Position numbers and translations under genes: made by a program
In this document: piece after piece, positions 24,955 to 35,464 of the stretch
How the letters are laid out: every line of letters starts with the position of its first letter
Numbering within the stretch: position 1 is the stretch's first letter
NCBI RefSeq assembly: GCF_021398715.1
Contig: NZ_CP090347.1
Coordinates: forward strand, 2,356,001-2,420,000
DNA from: Microbacterium binotii
GTDB taxonomy: Bacteria > Actinomycetota > Actinomycetes > Actinomycetales > Microbacteriaceae
Length of the DNA stretch: 64,000 nucleotides
Reading direction: 5' to 3'
The notes under the pieces: model-generated
What the model was told of the DNA's origin: nothing
The model's input: the letters and a program-made list of their open reading frames with translations, nothing else
The model's database searches: none

Positions 24955-25389
24955 ATGGTTCAGATCGCCACCGGCGCGACGCGCCCCGAACGCAGCTTCA
25001 TGCGCTTGTCCGCAGACTTCTTCGCGCCGCAGCCGACGTCCTCGTCCGAGCTGCCCGATCCCGTACCGCTGGTGCGCAACCTCACCAACGGCGTGCTCGA
25101 GGCCCTCGCGGGGGTCCGCGACATCGATCAGCTCGCACGGTGGATGACCGAAGACACCTACCGCGCGCTCCTGACACGCGTCAACCTCGCCACCCGCGCC
25201 CGCAGCGCCCGTGGCGTCGCCGCCGCGCGCCCCGTGCACTCGATCCTCAGCGTGCACCACTCGGAGCCCGCCGACGGCGTCGTCGAGGCCGTCGTGGTCG
25301 TCGCCGGCCCCGCGCGCACCCGCGCTGTGGCCATCCGCCTGGAGGGCATGGACCGCCGCTGGCGGGCCACCTCGCTCGCCCTCCTCTGA
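24955..25389 (+). CDS. Rv3235-family protein
   Basis: A 144-residue protein of the actinobacterial Rv3235 family, found near secA in many genomes; function unknown. The first 40 residues are Pro/Ser-rich linker; residues about 40-144 form one alpha/beta domain containing LVRNLTNGVLEALAGVRDID, QLARWMTEDTYRALLTRVNL, then strands VHSILSVHHSEP and VEAVVVVAGPARTRAVAIRL. It is cytoplasmic by appearance. A GAGG site lies five bases before the ATG. It lies divergent from the unknown gene at 24838 across 116 bp and convergent with the aminotransferase. Confidence 0.75.
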   Translation: MVQIATGATRPERSFMRLSADFFAPQPTSSSELPDPVPLVRNLTNGVLEALAGVRDIDQLARWMTEDTYRALLTRVNLATRARSARGVAAARPVHSILSVHHSEPADGVVEAVVVVAGPARTRAVAIRLEGMDRRWRATSLALL

Positions 25390-25400
25390 GAATGCTCTCA

Positions 25401-25432
25401 TCGCCCGCGGCCGCCGGACCGCGCGCGGGCGA
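25401..25432. terminator. terminator-like hairpin between Rv3235-like gene and aminotransferase
   Basis: Nine-base arms (25401-25409 and 25424-25432) around a GC-rich loop that can pair further, between convergent genes. Confidence 0.45.
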
Positions 25433-25438
25433 CCTCGC

Positions 25439-26665
25439 CTACTGGCGGTAGGACGAGAGGAAGTTGCCGAGGCGTTCGATGGCCTCCGCGATCACGCGGG
25501 CCTCGGGAAGCGTCACGATCCGCAGGTGGTCGGGGGTCGGCCAGTTGAACCCCGTCCCCGGGACGAGAAGGATGTGCTCGGCCACGAGGAGGTCGTGCAC
25601 GAGCTTCGCATCGTCACGGATCTCGTGCACCTCGGGGTCCAACCGCGGGAACGCGTACAGGGCTCCGGCGGGCTTGACGCATGACACACCCGGAATGGCC
25701 TCCAGGCCCTCCCACGCCGCATCCCGCTGCTCGTGCAGACGCCCGGTCGGGGCGATCAACGCGTCGATCGACTGGACACCCGACAGCGCCGCCTGAACCG
25801 CATGCTGCGCGGGGACGTTCGGACACAGCCTCGTGGACGCGAGCAGATTGATGCCCTCCAGGAAGCCCCGCGCGTGGTGGCGAGGCCCGGTGATGACCAT
25901 CCAGCCGCTGCGGTACCCGGCGACGCGGTATGTCTTGGACAGCCCGTTGAAGGTGAGGCAGAGCAGATCGGGCGCGAGTGTCGCGAGCGGGATGTGGCGC
26001 GCGTCGTCGAACAGGATGCGGTCGTAGATCTCGTCGGCCAGCAGGAGGAGTGAGTGCTCGCGGGCGAGTTCCACGATCTGGGTCAGCACCTCGCGCGTGT
26101 AGACGGCACCGGTGGGGTTGTTCGGGTTGATGACGACGATCGCCTTGGTGCGATCGGTGATCTTGGAACGGATGTCGTCGATGTCGGGCTGCCAGCCGTT
26201 CTGCTCATCGCAGACGTAATGCACGGGCGTACCGCCGCCGAGGCTCGTCATCGCCGTCCACAGCGGGTAGTCCGGCGCGGGGATGAGGACCTCGTCGCCC
26301 TCGTCCAGCAGCGCCTGCATCGTCATCGTGATCAGCTCGGAGACACCGTTGCCGAGGTACACGTCATCGGGCGTGAAGGGAGGGAAGCCCGGCTCCTGCT
26401 CGTACCGGTACACGACGGCGCGGCGCGCGGACATGATGCCCTTGCTCTCGCTGTAGCCGTGCGCGGAAGGAATCGCATCGATCATGTCGCGCACGATCTG
26501 GAACGGCGCGTCGAAGCCGAAGACCGCCGGGTTGCCGGTGTTGAGCTTCAGGATCGTGTGCCCCTCGGCCTCGAGCCGGTCGGCCTCCACCAGGGCCTCG
26601 CCGCGGATCTCGTAGAGGACATCCTTCAGCTTCCGGGACTGATCGAGGGGGCGCAGCGAGCTCAT
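25439..26665 (-). CDS. alaA: AlaA-like PLP-dependent class I aminotransferase
   Basis: A 408-residue fold-type I aminotransferase, most similar to AlaA (glutamate-pyruvate transaminase): LNTGNPAVFGFDAP (41-54), HGYSESKG (69-76), PAPDYPLWTA (129-138), INPNNPTGAVY (179-189) and the PLP-lysine motif SKTYRVAGYRSGW with Lys244. It probably makes alanine from pyruvate and glutamate in the cytoplasm. The ATG at 26665 is set exactly six bases after TATCCT, so the upstream frame (MARPCQDY) is not used. It is divergent from an Lrp/AsnC regulator across 141 bp, which suggests amino-acid-responsive control by that regulator. Confidence 0.85.
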   Translation of the reverse strand: MSSLRPLDQSRKLKDVLYEIRGEALVEADRLEAEGHTILKLNTGNPAVFGFDAPFQIVRDMIDAIPSAHGYSESKGIMSARRAVVYRYEQEPGFPPFTPDDVYLGNGVSELITMTMQALLDEGDEVLIPAPDYPLWTAMTSLGGGTPVHYVCDEQNGWQPDIDDIRSKITDRTKAIVVINPNNPTGAVYTREVLTQIVELAREHSLLLLADEIYDRILFDDARHIPLATLAPDLLCLTFNGLSKTYRVAGYRSGWMVITGPRHHARGFLEGINLLASTRLCPNVPAQHAVQAALSGVQSIDALIAPTGRLHEQRDAAWEGLEAIPGVSCVKPAGALYAFPRLDPEVHEIRDDAKLVHDLLVAEHILLVPGTGFNWPTPDHLRIVTLPEARVIAEAIERLGNFLSSYRQ

Positions 26666-26671
26666 CCGATC

Positions 26672-26677
26672 AGGATA
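26672..26677 (-). promoter_or_regulatory. -10 element for the aminotransferase (leaderless)
   Basis: TATCCT-N6-ATG. Confidence 0.5.
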
Positions 26678-26773
26678 GTCCTGGCACGGCCGGGCCAATC
26701 CGCATCCCCTGGCACGACTGGCGGTTCCGGCACGTCATTCGGCGGTTCTCACATAATCGCCGCCGATACGGTG

Positions 26774-26790
26774 AAGGGGTAACACCCCTT
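26774..26790. promoter_or_regulatory. inverted repeat in the lrp leader, possible operator
   Basis: AAGGGGT and ACCCCTT separated by AAC, 16 bases before the lrp start. Position fits an autoregulatory site for the Lrp/AsnC protein or a hairpin in the leader; either is inference. Confidence 0.35.
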
Positions 26791-26806
26791 ACCCGAAGGA
26801 CTCCCC

Positions 26807-27265
26807 ATGGCCGCACGCGATCATCTCGACGACACCTCCAAACGCATCATCGAACAGCTTCAGGAGAACGGGCGACGCTCCTACGCCGAGATCGGCAAAG
26901 CCGTCGGACTCAGCGAGGCGGCCGTACGACAGCGGGTGCAGCGGTTGACGGACTCGGGGATCATGCAGGTGGTCGCCGTCACCGACCCCATGCGGCTCGG
27001 CTTCCACCGCCAGGCACTCGTGGGGCTGCGCGTCAGCGGCGACAGCCGTGCCGTGGCCGCCGAGCTCGAGCAGATCTCCGCCGTCGACTACCTCGTGCTC
27101 ACAGCGGGGAGCTTCGACATCCTCATCGAGGTCGTGTGCGCCTCCGATCAAGACCTCGCCGAGCTGCTGAACGCCCGTATCCGCACGATCCCCGGCGTCG
27201 TCTCCTCCGAGACGTTCGTCTACCTCGAGGTGCGCAAGCAGTCGTTCGACTGGGGCACTCCCTGA
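26807..27265 (+). CDS. Lrp/AsnC-family transcription regulator
   Basis: A 152-residue regulator with an N-terminal winged HTH (about 8-58; RRSYAEIGKAVGLSEAAVRQ) and a C-terminal RAM effector domain (about 70-145; VDYLVLTAGSFDILIEVVCA). Family members form octamers and sense amino acids. The DNA-binding and RAM regions are complete. It is divergent from the aminotransferase and is its likely controller; the 17-base inverted repeat just upstream is a candidate site. GAAGGA precedes the ATG. It is convergent with secA. Confidence 0.9.
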   Translation: MAARDHLDDTSKRIIEQLQENGRRSYAEIGKAVGLSEAAVRQRVQRLTDSGIMQVVAVTDPMRLGFHRQALVGLRVSGDSRAVAAELEQISAVDYLVLTAGSFDILIEVVCASDQDLAELLNARIRTIPGVVSSETFVYLEVRKQSFDWGTP

Positions 27266-27270
27266 ACGAG

Positions 27271-27299
27271 CGAGCGCCCCGCATCCTGCGGGGCGCTCG
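27271..27299. terminator. bidirectional terminator, lrp/secA
   Basis: Perfect 13-bp arms (27271-27283, 27287-27299) with a three-base TCC loop between convergent genes. Confidence 0.8.
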
Positions 27300-27305
27300 C
27301 CGATC

Positions 27306-30092
<2,787 letters not shown>

Positions 30093-30162
30093 GTGGCATC
30101 TCCATCTGTCGGGTGGGCGTGCTTATGCCCAGTCGCGCCCGGAGCCCGGGCACACCGCCCCC

Positions 30163-30168
30163 ATGTTA
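30163..30168 (-). promoter_or_regulatory. possible -10 element of secA
   Basis: TAACAT in the 222-bp secA/padR gap, about 70 bases before the secA start. The leader contains the short GCCCG/CGGGC hairpin. Confidence 0.35.
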
Positions 30169-30276
30169 TCCGTCTGTGACCTCTCAGAGCACGACGAACG
30201 ACGGGTTCAAAGCCATTGCCCACCCAGCCGCGCCCCCGCGGCGCGCCGTGAGGAGGCGTCGAACCTTTCCGGGTAT

Positions 30277-30286
30277 GCATATATGC
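30277..30286. promoter_or_regulatory. AT-rich palindrome upstream of padR, probable operator
   Basis: GCATATATGC is a perfect 10-bp palindrome in an A/T island (30275-30286) within very GC-rich DNA, 28 bases before the padR start. PadR regulators typically bind AT-rich dyads in their own promoters, so autorepression is a reasonable inference. Confidence 0.5.
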
Positions 30287-30314
30287 GTCCCCCCGCAGCC
30301 TCGGAAGGAGCCCC

Positions 30315-30887
30315 ATGTCGGTCAGGCAGTCGTTGCTCGCCATCCTCGCGCAGGGCGCGTGCTACGGCTATCAGCTGCGTGCCGAGCTCGAGCGGCGCAG
30401 TGGCACGGACTGGAGCGTGAACGTCGGGCAGATCTACAACACACTCGATCGACTCGAGCGCGACGGTCTCGTGGTCAAGGGCGCCGTCGACGCGCAGGGC
30501 CACGTCTACTACTCCGCGACCGAGGCGGGCGTCGCCTCCGTGTCGGGGTGGCTCCTGCGCCCGCTCCCCACCCCCAGCGGCTCGCGAGACGACATCGCGA
30601 CCAAGATCGCTCTCGCAGCGACCCTGCCCGGTGTGGATGCGGAAGCCGCCGCCCGCGCCGAGCGGGATGCGGCAGCCGACCGGCTCGCGCAGGCGCGCGC
30701 TGCCGCGATCGAGGAGGGCGATCTCGCGCGGTCGATCGCCCATGAGGCGCGCGTGGCGGGTGCGGAAGCCCAGCTGCGCTGGTTGGACCGTGTCCTCGAG
30801 CGGCTGGCGGCGACCCCCGAGGCATCCCGCGTCCAGCCGATCTCCCCGTCCCGCCCGCGCCGGGGGCGCCCCGCGCGGATCGCGTGA
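30315..30887 (+). CDS. PadR-family transcription regulator
   Basis: A 190-residue PadR protein: N-terminal winged HTH (about 1-85; SVRQSLLAILAQGACYGYQL and GQIYNTLDRLERDGLV) and an Ala/Arg-rich C-terminal helical dimerisation domain (about 110-170; the Vir_act_alpha_C type). The last 25 residues are Pro/Arg-rich. GGAAGGAG lies four bases before the ATG. It is followed 56 bp later by the coiled-coil gene, which has its own promoter. PadR proteins usually control a neighbouring exporter or envelope gene; secA (divergent) and the coiled-coil gene are the only neighbours. Confidence 0.88.
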   Translation: MSVRQSLLAILAQGACYGYQLRAELERRSGTDWSVNVGQIYNTLDRLERDGLVVKGAVDAQGHVYYSATEAGVASVSGWLLRPLPTPSGSRDDIATKIALAATLPGVDAEAAARAERDAAADRLAQARAAAIEEGDLARSIAHEARVAGAEAQLRWLDRVLERLAATPEASRVQPISPSRPRRGRPARIA

Positions 30888-30931
30888 ACGCCCGATCGAT
30901 TCCGGCTGAGAACGGGCACATCCACCGCGCC

Positions 30932-30937
30932 TAGGAT
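30932..30937 (+). promoter_or_regulatory. -10 element for the coiled-coil gene (leaderless)
   Basis: TAGGAT-N6-ATG. Confidence 0.5.
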
Positions 30938-30943
30938 CGAGCC

Positions 30944-32260
30944 ATGGCCGGTTTCTGGGGTAAGCGCAAGCGTGAGCAGCAGGCGGAGATCGACGCGCAG
31001 GACGCCGATCTCGCGCGCCGTGCGCAGCAGAGTCTCGTCGCCGCGGACGAGCGCATCCGCGCGACGACGGAAGAACTCGCCTTCGCCGAGGCCGAGCTCG
31101 GTGAGCGCTCGACGAAGGAGTTGCGCGAGGCGCTGCAGGCAGTGCGCACGCACCTCGGCGAGGCCTTCCAGCTGCACCAGCTCAATCATGACGAGATCCC
31201 CGACACCCCGGAGGAACTACGGACCCGCAATGCCCGCATCGTGCAGCTGTGCGAATGGGCTGAAGACCTGCTCGACGACCGCACGTCCGCCCTGGCGGGC
31301 GCGGTCGCCCGCATCCGCCAGGCACCGCAGGTCCTGGCCGGCGTCCGCGCGGACGCCGAGAGGCTGCGCGAACGCGTGCCCGGCGCCCGCGACGTCGTGG
31401 AGCGGCTGCGTCAGCGCTACTCCCCCGCGGCCCTCAGCCAGATCGAGAACGCACCCGCCGAGGCCGAGCAGGTGCTCACCTTCGCCGCGCACAGCGCTGA
31501 GGTGTCGGTGCGCCGCCGAGAGGCGAATCGCGCCGAGGAGGCGAACATGGCCCTCGAGGCCGCGACGGAGGCCGTGCGGCGGGCCGAGTCGCTCCTGGAC
31601 GGCGTGGAGGACTTCGAGATCGAAGCGCTGCGCGCCGAGTCCACCCTCGCCGAGGTCATCGCGGACTCGCGCGACGACATCATCCGCGCCCGGTCTCTGC
31701 CTGCGAACGCCGAGATCCAGCGGGCGATGATCGACCTCGAGAGCGCTCTCGCCGCGCTCCCGCCGGCCGGCAGCCCCGCCGATCCCTTCACACAGCTCTC
31801 GAAGCTGCGCACAGCCAATACGGCGCTGGATGAGGCTGTCGCCAAGGCACGACGCCGCGCCGAGCACCCTCTGCCCAGCCCCGCGCAGGTCAGCCACGCC
31901 GTGGACGACGCCGACCGTCAGATCGCGGTCGCGCGCAGTCTGATCAACGGTCACAGCGGGTGGATCGGCGCCGACGCGCGCACGCGTCTCGCCGAGGCGG
32001 AGCGTGCGCGGCTGGAGATCACCAATCTTCCGGACGAAGAGGATTCCCGCGAAAGCGCCCTGCAGCTCGCGCGCCGCAGCGGGCAGCTCGCCAGCGAAGC
32101 TCTGCAACTGGCCCAGCGCGACATCGACTCCTCGCGTCCGCGCCACGACGACTGGGGCGGCTACGGTCGCGGCGGTCGCGGCGGCGGGATGGGCGACGCG
32201 ATGGGCGGCATCCTCGGCGGTCTGGTCATCGGTGGCCTCCTGGGCGACATGTTCGACTGA
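30944..32260 (+). CDS. long coiled-coil protein with glycine-zipper C-terminus
   Basis: A 438-residue Ala/Glu/Arg-rich protein, mostly helical and probably coiled coil from about 8 to 395, followed by a Gly/Arg stretch (GGYGRGGRGGG) and a hydrophobic glycine-rich tail, GGILGGLVIGGLLGDMF. There is no signal peptide. I do not recognise a named family. The helical part resembles the C-terminal regions of actinobacterial TPM-domain membrane proteins, but the TPM domain is absent. A role as a membrane-associated scaffold, comparable in shape to PspA, is a guess from architecture. It is expressed from a leaderless promoter just after padR and ends at a strong terminator. Confidence 0.7.
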   Translation: MAGFWGKRKREQQAEIDAQDADLARRAQQSLVAADERIRATTEELAFAEAELGERSTKELREALQAVRTHLGEAFQLHQLNHDEIPDTPEELRTRNARIVQLCEWAEDLLDDRTSALAGAVARIRQAPQVLAGVRADAERLRERVPGARDVVERLRQRYSPAALSQIENAPAEAEQVLTFAAHSAEVSVRRREANRAEEANMALEAATEAVRRAESLLDGVEDFEIEALRAESTLAEVIADSRDDIIRARSLPANAEIQRAMIDLESALAALPPAGSPADPFTQLSKLRTANTALDEAVAKARRRAEHPLPSPAQVSHAVDDADRQIAVARSLINGHSGWIGADARTRLAEAERARLEITNLPDEEDSRESALQLARRSGQLASEALQLAQRDIDSSRPRHDDWGGYGRGGRGGGMGDAMGGILGGLVIGGLLGDMFD

Positions 32261-32280
32261 CGCCCGCACAAACCGACAGA

Positions 32281-32312
32281 AAGGGGCCGCCTCTGCGCAG
32301 AGGCGGCCCCTT
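32281..32312. terminator. bidirectional terminator, coiled-coil gene/hpf
   Basis: A perfect 32-bp palindrome (16-bp arms, 32281-32296 and 32297-32312) followed by TTCTTCT on the + strand, between convergent genes. Confidence 0.85.
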
Positions 32313-32324
32313 CTTCTCGTGTCG

Positions 32325-32984
32325 TCAGGAGGCGACGCGTGCGGGCTGCGCGAGGGTGTCGAGCGCGATGACGCCGTAGTCCCAGCCCTTGCGGCGGTAG
32401 ACGACGCTCGGCTGGTCGCTGCGCGCGTCGATGAAGAGGAAGAAGTCGTGCCCGACCAGTTCCATGCGGTCGACGGCGTCCTCGACGCTCATCCATTCGG
32501 CGTCGAACTGCTTCGTGCGGATGACGACCGGCGTGTAGTCCTGCTCATCCTCAGCCCCTGTCATCACGGGTACCTCCCCCGTGGCGACGGCCTTGAGCAC
32601 ATCGACGGATGCGGGCTGCACATCGATACCGGCGATCTCGCCCGTGCCCTTCTCGTAGTGGGCTCCGCGCGGATGGTTACGGGCGTCGACGCGCTTGTCC
32701 TTGGCGCGACGCACCTGCTCGCACAGCTTGTCAACGGCGAGGTCGAGAGCGGTGAACTTGTCGCCGTCGACCGCCTCGGCGCGGATGACCGGCCCCTTGC
32801 CGGTCAGGGTCAACTCGACGGTGGAGTCCTCGTGAGCACCGTTGCGGTACGCCCGATGGGTGACCTTCACCTCGAGCCCAGCGGCCCGGGGCGCGATGTT
32901 CTCTATGCGGCTGGACTTCTCGTCCACGACAGAGCGGAAACGGTCCGAGATGCCGACGCCCACGCCGACGATGTTGGTTTCCAT
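32325..32984 (-). CDS. hpf: long-form ribosome hibernation promoting factor
   Basis: A 219-residue HPF of the long type. The N-terminal domain (about 1-110; METNIVGVGVGISDRFRS and the basic KLCEQVRRAKDKRVDARN) sits in the 30S decoding region. The C-terminal domain (about 155-215; FDAEWMSVEDAVDRMELVGHDFFLFID) dimerises ribosomes into inactive 100S particles. AAGGAGGT is placed ideally before the ATG at 32984, which rules out the longer frame. In Actinobacteria expression is tied to stationary phase and low oxygen. It lies downstream of comF on the same strand, 65 bp away. Confidence 0.95.
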   Translation of the reverse strand: METNIVGVGVGISDRFRSVVDEKSSRIENIAPRAAGLEVKVTHRAYRNGAHEDSTVELTLTGKGPVIRAEAVDGDKFTALDLAVDKLCEQVRRAKDKRVDARNHPRGAHYEKGTGEIAGIDVQPASVDVLKAVATGEVPVMTGAEDEQDYTPVVIRTKQFDAEWMSVEDAVDRMELVGHDFFLFIDARSDQPSVVYRRKGWDYGVIALDTLAQPARVAS

Positions 32985-33049
32985 CCTTGACCTCCTTGTT
33001 CCGGTCCACCCGGTCAAGGGCGGACCTTCGTCGCCTTGTCACCCCCACG

Positions 33050-33706
33050 CTAGCCCGGGTTCATGTCCGTGTCACGAACGAATCCCAAGCGGCGTGTATG
33101 CGCGACGCATGCGACCCCCATGACGTCCGCGCCCGCCTGCCGCAGCGCCCGCGCCGCCTCGCCGACGCTCGCTCCCGTCGTGACGACGTCATCGACGATG
33201 ACGATCCGTCTGCCGTCCAACCGCCGGCGCGCGCGAAGGCTTCCGGCGACGTTCTGCGCGCGCTCGGTGCGGCCGAGCTCGCGCTGGTCTCGCGTGCTCC
33301 GGATGCGGCGGAGAACCGCCAGAGCCGGCAGGCCGCTGCGCCCGAGGATCTCCTCCACCACCCGGTGTCCGCGCCGCCGGAAGGCCGCAGCGGAGGTGGG
33401 CATCGGAACGAACAGCACGCCGGCATCCGGGAAGCCGGCGTGCGCCGCCGCAGCCAGCGCTGCGGAGAACGGTCGCACGAGCGAGGTGCGCCCCTCCTCC
33501 TTGAGCGCACGCAGTGCGCGTGCCGGACGGTCGGCGAAGTCGAAGGCCGCGTGGACGACGAGACCGGACGCCAGCACGTGCCGCATCGGTCGCGGTGCGG
33601 CCAGGAGCTCGGTACACGTCTCGCAGAGGGCTCTGTCCGGCGTGCCGCATCCGGCGCAGTCGACCGGCAGGATGAGGGCGAGGGCATCGGAGAGTGCGGC
33701 GATCAC
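33050..33706 (-). CDS. ComF-family phosphoribosyltransferase-like protein
   Basis: A 218-residue protein with an N-terminal zinc ribbon (PVDCAGCGTPDRALCETC, about 15-32) and a C-terminal PRTase domain with the PRPP motif IVIVDDVVTTGAS near 170-182. In naturally competent bacteria ComF/GntX proteins aid DNA uptake; in Actinobacteria the role is not settled. GTG at 33706 is chosen because family proteins begin just before the zinc ribbon and the upstream frame is an implausible poly-Arg run. It follows lpqB by 93 bp and precedes hpf, a conserved mtrA-mtrB-lpqB-comF-hpf-secA order. Confidence 0.85.
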   Translation of the reverse strand: MIAALSDALALILPVDCAGCGTPDRALCETCTELLAAPRPMRHVLASGLVVHAAFDFADRPARALRALKEEGRTSLVRPFSAALAAAAHAGFPDAGVLFVPMPTSAAAFRRRGHRVVEEILGRSGLPALAVLRRIRSTRDQRELGRTERAQNVAGSLRARRRLDGRRIVIVDDVVTTGASVGEAARALRQAGADVMGVACVAHTRRLGFVRDTDMNPG

Positions 33707-33799
33707 CCGACCACCCTGGTCCGCGCAGGCCGCGGCGCGACGGCGCCATCGTGGACGCCGCGCGCGACGCACCGGCGCCGGCGTCGTGGGGAGGACGAC

Positions 33800-35464
33800 T
33801 CAGTCGGCGTCCCCCTGCTGCGTGGCGAGCACCTGGACGCCCGTCGCGGTCTGCACCCAGTTCGACTGGCGGCGCACGTACAGGGTGCCGTCGGCCGCGA
33901 GGATGCGCACCGCCGCCGGAGAGTTCGCGCCGGAGATGGCCACCGCATCCACCGGTGCGTCGACGATGGTCGCGGCTCCCCCCACGACCTGCTGCACGAA
34001 CACGGGTGCCGCCGCATCGCCCGACACGACCCCGATCGTCGTCGTGTCGAGCCATGCCAGCCCGCGGGTGGGTCCGTCAAGCGTCGTCAGCGAGACCGCA
34101 GGACCCAGGGCGCTGGGAGCACCGGCCGAGTCCCGCTCGACGCCGGCCACGACCAGCATCGAGCGGCCGCCGGCGGTGAGCACGGCCGCCATCCGGCTGC
34201 CGTCACGGGAGACCTGCATCGCGTCGATACGACTCGCCCCCCACGCGGACGGCACCTCGAGCACGGCGCCATCCGGTCCGGTCACACGCACGCGGGACGG
34301 ATCGGCGGCGGGAACGGTCCAGACCATGCCGAACGGATCGATCGTGGGGGCCAGGATGCCCGCGCGCTCGTCGACGACGCGGCTGGTGCCGTCGTCGGCG
34401 ATCTCCGCCGCGGAGCCGTCCGGAAGCAGGACGGCCGCCACCGTGCGACCGACCCCGAGCTGCACGGTCGTCGGCTCGGCCTCGAGGAGGGCGGGCGAGA
34501 GGCCGGCCAGCGGTGTCAGCTCGCCCGAGAGGAGGTATCCGAACCCGTCCGCGTCACGCACCAGCGCTCGCGAGTCGACGAGCGTCGAGCGTGTCGGGAT
34601 CCTGGACGCGTTCACCCGCGCGCCGTCGACCTGCATCTCGACCGCGGTGACCTGGGCGGTGACCAGACTCGCGGAGAGCTGGGTCTGCATCCGGTCGAGA
34701 GTGACCTGATCCAACCCGAGCGTCTGCTCGCTCAACTGCGCCTGCGCGACACCGTTGGCCAGCGGCACGGAAGGCACGAGCGTGACGTTGTCGGGGAAGG
34801 CGGAGACGACGGATGCGGCCAGCCACGGCGAGGGCTCGCCGTTGACGACGGCGGCGGCGATCCTCGTCAGCGCGTTCGTCGTGGGGAACCAGCGCACGTC
34901 GGGCACCAGGTATCGCCAGGTCGGATCGAAGTACATGACGTCGTACGAGCGGAACACGTTGCGAAACAGATCTTCGTCGAGCACGATGCCGTCCGGCGCG
35001 TGGGTGATGCGCCACTCGCCGTCGGAGTCCTGAGCGAGCGCGAACGGCAGGGGGACGCTTGCTCCCTCGTCCGACAGCGTGTACGTGCCCGCCTCGTCGA
35101 TCGTCGCCTGCGGAGTGACATCGAGCACGATCTCGTCATCGACCTCGGCATAGCTGCGGTCCGCGAGCACGTCGACGATCACTCCCGCCTCCGGCTTCCA
35201 CTGGTCGCGGTAGCCGTCCGAGAGGAACTGTCGGGCCACCTGCCAGTTGTCCTGCGGCCCGGATGCGGCGCGCACGAAGCCGTCGACGATCTGCCGGGCG
35301 GTCGCGCCGGGCTGGGGGCCGTCCGGCCGGTAGATCACGTCGGGCGCCGTGGAGTCCGAGCCCAGCTGCGGTCCCGGCTGCACCGTCCCGGTCGTCGGCA
35401 GACCGGCGCACGCCGTCAACACGAGCGCGAGCGCTCCCAGCAGAGCGATGAGGATCCGTCTCAT
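33800..35464 (-). CDS. lpqB: lipoprotein LpqB, MtrB partner
   Basis: A 554-residue secreted lipoprotein. The signal peptide ends in the lipobox LTAC (Cys19 in ALVLTACAG). A GerMN domain (about 190-310) precedes a C-terminal beta-propeller-like LpqB domain (about 320-550). In mycobacteria and corynebacteria LpqB acts outside the membrane with the sensor kinase MtrB to adjust the MtrAB cell-wall and division response. Its ATG overlaps the mtrB stop by four bases. Confidence 0.95.
   Translation of the reverse strand: MRRILIALLGALALVLTACAGLPTTGTVQPGPQLGSDSTAPDVIYRPDGPQPGATARQIVDGFVRAASGPQDNWQVARQFLSDGYRDQWKPEAGVIVDVLADRSYAEVDDEIVLDVTPQATIDEAGTYTLSDEGASVPLPFALAQDSDGEWRITHAPDGIVLDEDLFRNVFRSYDVMYFDPTWRYLVPDVRWFPTTNALTRIAAAVVNGEPSPWLAASVVSAFPDNVTLVPSVPLANGVAQAQLSEQTLGLDQVTLDRMQTQLSASLVTAQVTAVEMQVDGARVNASRIPTRSTLVDSRALVRDADGFGYLLSGELTPLAGLSPALLEAEPTTVQLGVGRTVAAVLLPDGSAAEIADDGTSRVVDERAGILAPTIDPFGMVWTVPAADPSRVRVTGPDGAVLEVPSAWGASRIDAMQVSRDGSRMAAVLTAGGRSMLVVAGVERDSAGAPSALGPAVSLTTLDGPTRGLAWLDTTTIGVVSGDAAAPVFVQQVVGGAATIVDAPVDAVAISGANSPAAVRILAADGTLYVRRQSNWVQTATGVQVLATQQGDAD

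Noticed and set aside
33707..33772. Upstream extension of comF to GTG 33772
   Set aside because: It adds 22 mostly Arg/Ala residues unlike the family and has no ribosome-binding site.
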